Source: CAZJWR01 sp964549765 (GTDB lineage Bacteria; Zixibacteria; MSB-5A5; GN15; JAAZOE01). Taken from it: a stretch of 17,767 nucleotides of DNA. Under the pieces are notes generated by a model that saw only the letters and a list, made by a program, of their open reading frames with translations, was not told where the DNA came from and did not search any database. Below are positions 14,767 through 17,767 of the stretch, one piece after another. The stretch lies in the NCBI GenBank assembly GCA_964549765.1, contig CAZJWR010000069.1, positions 1 to 17,767 on the forward strand, read 5' to 3'. The position numbers and the translations under genes are program-made. Every line of letters begins with the position of its first letter. Position 1 is the first letter of the stretch.

Positions 14767-15864
14767 TCAGATCAGGCGGCCATTCATGAAAATCGGGAAG
14801 AAGCGAAGAAGCGATAACGCCAATCCCAGCGCCGCATACGATATTTTCACCCATAGCGGCCGGTCCGACGATCCGATAATCATGGCTGCCGGAAACAGCA
14901 GAAGATAATGCCGGTAGACGGACATGATCGACCCGGTTGCCGGCGAAAAAAGGTAGAAGAGGAGAAAATAACCGACCAGTTCGGGTTTGGATCGATAGCG
15001 GGGGAAGACGATAAAGATAAGGCCGTAATAGAGCAGCGCGACGTTTTCGACGTAGAGGGCCGGATACTCGGTCAATGATCGCCATATTACGATCAAGGGG
15101 AAGTTCCATTGCCGGGCGTATTTTTCCTGAAAATGCAGGATCAGGAGAAAATCGTCGAATGTGAGATAAAAATAGAGCGACAGCAGCAGGGGACCGAGCG
15201 CGAAAGGAAGCAGGTAATAGGCAAGGTCTTTGGTTACGCTCCCGATCGACCGGTTCTTTCGATCCGAGAAATATTCGCGGACCACCATAATGAAGGGAAT
15301 AACGGCGGTGAGGAATGCCGACGGATAGGAGAGGGAGATAAGCACGGCGATTATCGGCAGGAGGTATTTCCGTCCGCGCGCTTCCGCTCGATACAGGTAA
15401 TAGAGGTAAAGCGAGAACAGGGCGAGCATGAAACTATAGGGGAACCCGGTCAGGAAATAGAAGGCGCCGGGCAGCGAGGCCAGCGCCACCGTTCCGATCA
15501 CTGCCGCCGTGGTGTTGGCGAGAAATCTCAGGATATTATAGAATAGAACGAAGCCCAACAGAGCAAAGATGTACGGCAGAATCCGGATACCGATGGTCAC
15601 CTGATTCAATGATAGAATTTTTAGCGCCAGCGGCCAGGCCGGAAACCATCCCACATTGCCGCAGTATCTCCCGACCGGATAATCGACGGCCGGATCGCAC
15701 GGGTGAATCTCGTAACCGCTCTGCGCGATGGTCTGATAATGGCCGATGTCCCAGACCGGTTTGAACAGGAGATCGCTACCGCCAATGAGCGTAATAATGA
15801 CATATAGAGCAGCAAAAGCGGCGAATATTCCCGACGGGACTATAATGGTGTTTTTATTGGCCAC
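14767..15864 (-). CDS. PIG-V-like GT-C family membrane glycosyltransferase
   Basis: This 365-residue polytopic membrane protein has about nine or ten hydrophobic spans from residue 12 on. Early motifs match the PIG-V/GPI-mannosyltransferase-2 family: WDIGHYQTIAQSGY (38-51), the GT-C acidic site Trp38-Asp39 in the first outside loop, then GWFPAWPLALKIL (72-84) and, late, GSIMSVYRHYLLLFPA (311-326), the counterpart of the family's SLPRY segment. Such proteins transfer a sugar from a polyprenyl-phosphate donor outside the membrane. The acceptor and sugar here are unknown. A TAG four codons upstream limits the start to GTG 15864 (or ATT); there is no Shine-Dalgarno sequence before it. It follows pgsA by 46 nt on the same strand and is probably co-transcribed with it. 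Confidence 0.8.
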   Translation of the reverse strand: MANKNTIIVPSGIFAAFAALYVIITLIGGSDLLFKPVWDIGHYQTIAQSGYEIHPCDPAVDYPVGRYCGNVGWFPAWPLALKILSLNQVTIGIRILPYIFALLGFVLFYNILRFLANTTAAVIGTVALASLPGAFYFLTGFPYSFMLALFSLYLYYLYRAEARGRKYLLPIIAVLISLSYPSAFLTAVIPFIMVVREYFSDRKNRSIGSVTKDLAYYLLPFALGPLLLSLYFYLTFDDFLLILHFQEKYARQWNFPLIVIWRSLTEYPALYVENVALLYYGLIFIVFPRYRSKPELVGYFLLFYLFSPATGSIMSVYRHYLLLFPAAMIIGSSDRPLWVKISYAALGLALSLLRFFPIFMNGRLI

Positions 15865-15910
15865 GGAGGTAATCTAAATAATCGGCCGGGAAGGCGACAA
15901 ATAAAAAACG

Positions 15911-16558
15911 TCAAATCCAATTGATCTTTTGAAATAGCTTGAACAGGTACATCGCCGAGATAACCACAGTCGTTGCGGTTCGAAGCATACGATACATCGG
16001 CCGGTCATGAAAATCGGGGAGGGGCTTTCTATTCAGCACCAGGATCATGGCCCGTCCGTAGAAAATGATCGAGAGGGCGATCAGGGGAAGGACGATGACG
16101 GTAAGGAGCCGGATGCCGAAATCGTAATCGATGACATAGCTGACGAGCAGTACGGCGATAGAGGCGAAGCCGTATTTCCCGGTCAAATTCGACGCCGGAA
16201 TCCCCTTGATTCTCGATTTCATCATGAATCCGCCGCCGGCGATCAGCAGATCCCGTCCGATGATGACCGCCGCCATCCAGAGCGGGAAACCGCGATGGAG
16301 GATCAAAAGGATTATTACTGTTGCGGCCAGGATTTTGTCGGAGAGCGGATCGAGTATCAAACCGAGGCGGGTTTGCTGGTTCAGCCTTCGGGCGAAGTAG
16401 CCGTCGAAATAATCGGAGACGGCCGCCAGAGTCAGGCAGGCCAGAGCGTAGATTTGATTATGCGCCCCTGGAAGGGACAGGAAATATCCGGTCGGTATGA
16501 GAAACACCAGTCGCCCGAGGGTGATTAAATTGGGGACTTTGAAAATATCATGGCCCAT
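15911..16558 (-). CDS. pgsA: CDP-alcohol phosphatidyltransferase, probably PgsA
   Basis: The 215-residue integral membrane enzyme has about six hydrophobic segments. It carries the full catalytic signature D-X2-DG-X2-AR-X8-G-X3-D-X3-D: Asp49, Asp52-Gly53, Ala56-Arg57, Gly66, Asp70 and Asp74 (DYFDGYFARRLNQQ then GLILDPLSD). The N-terminus VPNLITLGRLVFLIPTGYF and length fit PgsA, which moves phosphatidyl from CDP-diacylglycerol to glycerol-3-phosphate, the first committed step to phosphatidylglycerol. The motif alone does not prove the acceptor alcohol; other CDP-alcohol transferases share it. The start ATG has no ribosome binding site and lies exactly where a good sigma-70 promoter predicts the transcript start. 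Confidence 0.88.
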   Translation of the reverse strand: MGHDIFKVPNLITLGRLVFLIPTGYFLSLPGAHNQIYALACLTLAAVSDYFDGYFARRLNQQTRLGLILDPLSDKILAATVIILLILHRGFPLWMAAVIIGRDLLIAGGGFMMKSRIKGIPASNLTGKYGFASIAVLLVSYVIDYDFGIRLLTVIVLPLIALSIIFYGRAMILVLNRKPLPDFHDRPMYRMLRTATTVVISAMYLFKLFQKINWI

Positions 16559-16564
16559 GCGGAA

Positions 16565-16593
16565 AAGATAGAAGTCAACGATAAAAATGGCAA
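16565..16593 (-). promoter_or_regulatory. Sigma-70-type promoter of pgsA (leaderless start)
   Basis: On the minus strand TTGCCA (16593-16588; 5/6 of the -35 consensus) and TATCTT (16570-16565; 4/6 of the -10) are exactly 17 nt apart. If the -10 hexamer occupies -12 to -7, transcript position +1 is base 16558, the A of the pgsA ATG. The spacer between the upstream terminator and pgsA is the expected place for a promoter. Confidence 0.5.
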
Positions 16594-16654
16594 GTGCTCA
16601 GACGGGCTGCGTCAGGAAACAACAAATAGCACAAATATGGGATCGACCTATGGG

Positions 16655-16687
16655 AAAAGAAAAAAGGCGGGAAATCGATCCCGCCTT
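16655..16687 (-). terminator. Intrinsic terminator of the C-terminal-domain gene
   Basis: AAGGCGGGA (16664-16672) and TCCCGCCTT (16679-16687) form a perfect 9-bp GC-rich stem with a 6-nt loop. Read on the minus strand the stem is followed by a T-run (TTTTTTCTTTT, up to 16655). It starts 20 nt after the minus-strand stop codon at 16708. This is a textbook rho-independent terminator and separates that gene from pgsA. Confidence 0.92.
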
Positions 16688-16707
16688 CTCAATTCCTGCT
16701 GTCATTC

Positions 16708-17766
16708 CTATGGTGTATCTGCGGCCACCGCACCGAACTGCGACGGCGTAAAAGCGATATCCTGCATCTTCCAGCCCCAGCGGATAAACGAGCGCACCAT
16801 CGGCGTGCCCGGCGGCATGTTGGCCGGATCCTCCAGATCGGGATCAAAGGCCCAGTCGCGGTCGGGCGGAGTATAATAGTCCCCGGACCAGTCGCCGTCG
16901 GTTTTCTGCGAATGCCACAGGCAGATGATCGATCCGCGATAGGTAAGTGTCTTGCCGCTCCAGACTTCCAGGAAGCGCGGGAGATTTTCCAGACCGCCGT
17001 TGTAAGCCGAGCCGCCTTCACCGGTTTCCTTGTTTCCCGCTATGTAACAGAAATTGGCCGTCGTGTTTATCGCCTGCCGCAGCGATTTATTATTCGACGC
17101 CGCTAACGCTGCGTTATCACTCCAGTTGTTCGACAGAATGGTCAGGGCGTCACAGATAATGGCCATCGGTTGTTTATTGACCGTGTTGATGTCGCCCTTG
17201 GTATACACAGGATTTTCCGACGCGATCGTCAGAGGCGCGCCGACATCCTGGGCGTTGTATAAACGCGTTCCGCGCAAACCGGCACGTTGGTCGGAAACGT
17301 ATATGATGCCGTTGCTGGGCACATAGGACGAACTCTTAAACTTCGACACGTCGAGATCGGCCACCGTCACGTCTTTATCTTCACGCTTGTCGTAAAACGT
17401 CGTCTGTTTCAAGGCGCCCGAGGCGACCAAAGCTGCGGTGACATCGGTCCAGGTGGCTCCGGACTTATAATAGGCGACGCCGTCGATGATCTTGAACTGC
17501 GCGTCCTGCTCGAAGGAATCGTTGTTGCCGCCTCCGACCGTTTCGCGTTCGACGATCTTGTAGGCCGAATCGGTGGTATTCTCCAGCGGCAGATTGAGCT
17601 TCTCCTGGCCGTACGCGGCATCCTGGACGTGGCCTCCCCAGCGCGCAGACGACGAATCGAACCAATGGGAGTCGCGGGAATCCAGCCAATCCCCCCCGTC
17701 TTGCATTGAATGATAACTACCGTCGGCGCCCATGATTTGAACGTCGCCGGGGTCATCCGCCAATCC
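16708..17766 (-). CDS. Secreted/pilus-associated protein, C-terminal part only
   Basis: The frame is open to the right edge, so the N-terminus lies outside; the in-frame TTG at 17763 is not a believable start. The visible 352 residues are hydrophilic, Asn/Asp/Gly/Tyr/Trp-rich and lack membrane spans, as in an exported beta-rich protein. Distinct segments are SSYVPSNGIIYVSD, PVYTKGDINTVNKQPMAIIC, DALTILSNNWSDN, then YNGGLENLPRFLEVWSGKTL, TYRGSIICLWHSQ and YYTPPDRDWAFD. These recall the C-terminal halves of PilX/DUF4900-like proteins (a DUF7305-type region), which begin with a prepilin-like helix in other bacteria. That assignment is from memory of family style, and the diagnostic N-terminus is not in view. 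Two Cys only are visible. The gene ends at a strong terminator. Confidence 0.6.
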   Translation of the reverse strand, partial: GLADDPGDVQIMGADGSYHSMQDGGDWLDSRDSHWFDSSSARWGGHVQDAAYGQEKLNLPLENTTDSAYKIVERETVGGGNNDSFEQDAQFKIIDGVAYYKSGATWTDVTAALVASGALKQTTFYDKREDKDVTVADLDVSKFKSSSYVPSNGIIYVSDQRAGLRGTRLYNAQDVGAPLTIASENPVYTKGDINTVNKQPMAIICDALTILSNNWSDNAALAASNNKSLRQAINTTANFCYIAGNKETGEGGSAYNGGLENLPRFLEVWSGKTLTYRGSIICLWHSQKTDGDWSGDYYTPPDRDWAFDPDLEDPANMPPGTPMVRSFIRWGWKMQDIAFTPSQFGAVAADTP

Positions 17767-17767
17767 G

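Noticed and set aside
16007..16528. 173-residue plus-strand frame opposite pgsA
   Set aside because: Antisense to a gene with a perfect CDP-alcohol transferase motif; translation is Asp/Gly/Arg-rich without family features.

Overview
The window is a 17.8 kb bacterial chromosome segment. It is GC-rich and densely coding between about 0.9 and 13.7 kb, and clearly more AT-rich at its left end and in the spacers. No rRNA, tRNA, transposase, phage gene or CRISPR array is visible. A PorY-like kinase next to a PorX-like response regulator/PglZ protein points to the Fibrobacterota-Chlorobiota-Bacteroidota (FCB) superphylum or a neighbour. The overall GC, the sigma-54/NtrC signalling and the pilin-associated C-terminal gene look more like a Zixibacteria-type lineage than a Bacteroidota. 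That placement is an inference from gene content only.

Layout. (1) 1-888: the 3' part of an AT-rich orphan gene, then about 390 bp of spacer with a GC-rich palindrome, a 63-bp-period pair of hairpin repeats and a possible sigma-70 promoter. (2) 889-12188: ten co-directional genes with gaps of at most 33 nt, many overlapping: serS, porY-like kinase, porX, tsaE, tsaB, rimI, accD, folC, a soluble GAF histidine kinase, and a REC-GAF-GAF histidine kinase. This is probably one long transcription unit joining translation, t6A tRNA modification, fatty-acid and folate synthesis to two signalling modules. (3) 12189-14515: a terminator-like hairpin, an NtrC-type sigma-54 activator, a 362-nt regulatory spacer with a good sigma-54 promoter (GG-N10-GC) and an upstream inverted repeat, then a small protein with a degenerate GGDEF fold. 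(4) 14516-17767, minus strand: a PIG-V-like GT-C membrane glycosyltransferase downstream of a PgsA-type phosphatidyltransferase, which may be translated from a leaderless mRNA. Beyond these are a strong intrinsic terminator and the C-terminal part of a secreted or pilus-associated protein that runs off the window.

Two signalling circuits stand out. The first is the PorY/PorX pair, with every expected phosphotransfer and metal-site residue present. The second is a proposed chain: two soluble sensor kinases, an NtrC-type activator, a sigma-54 promoter, and a catalytically dead GGDEF-fold protein. Each part of the second chain is readable in the DNA, but the links between parts are inference.
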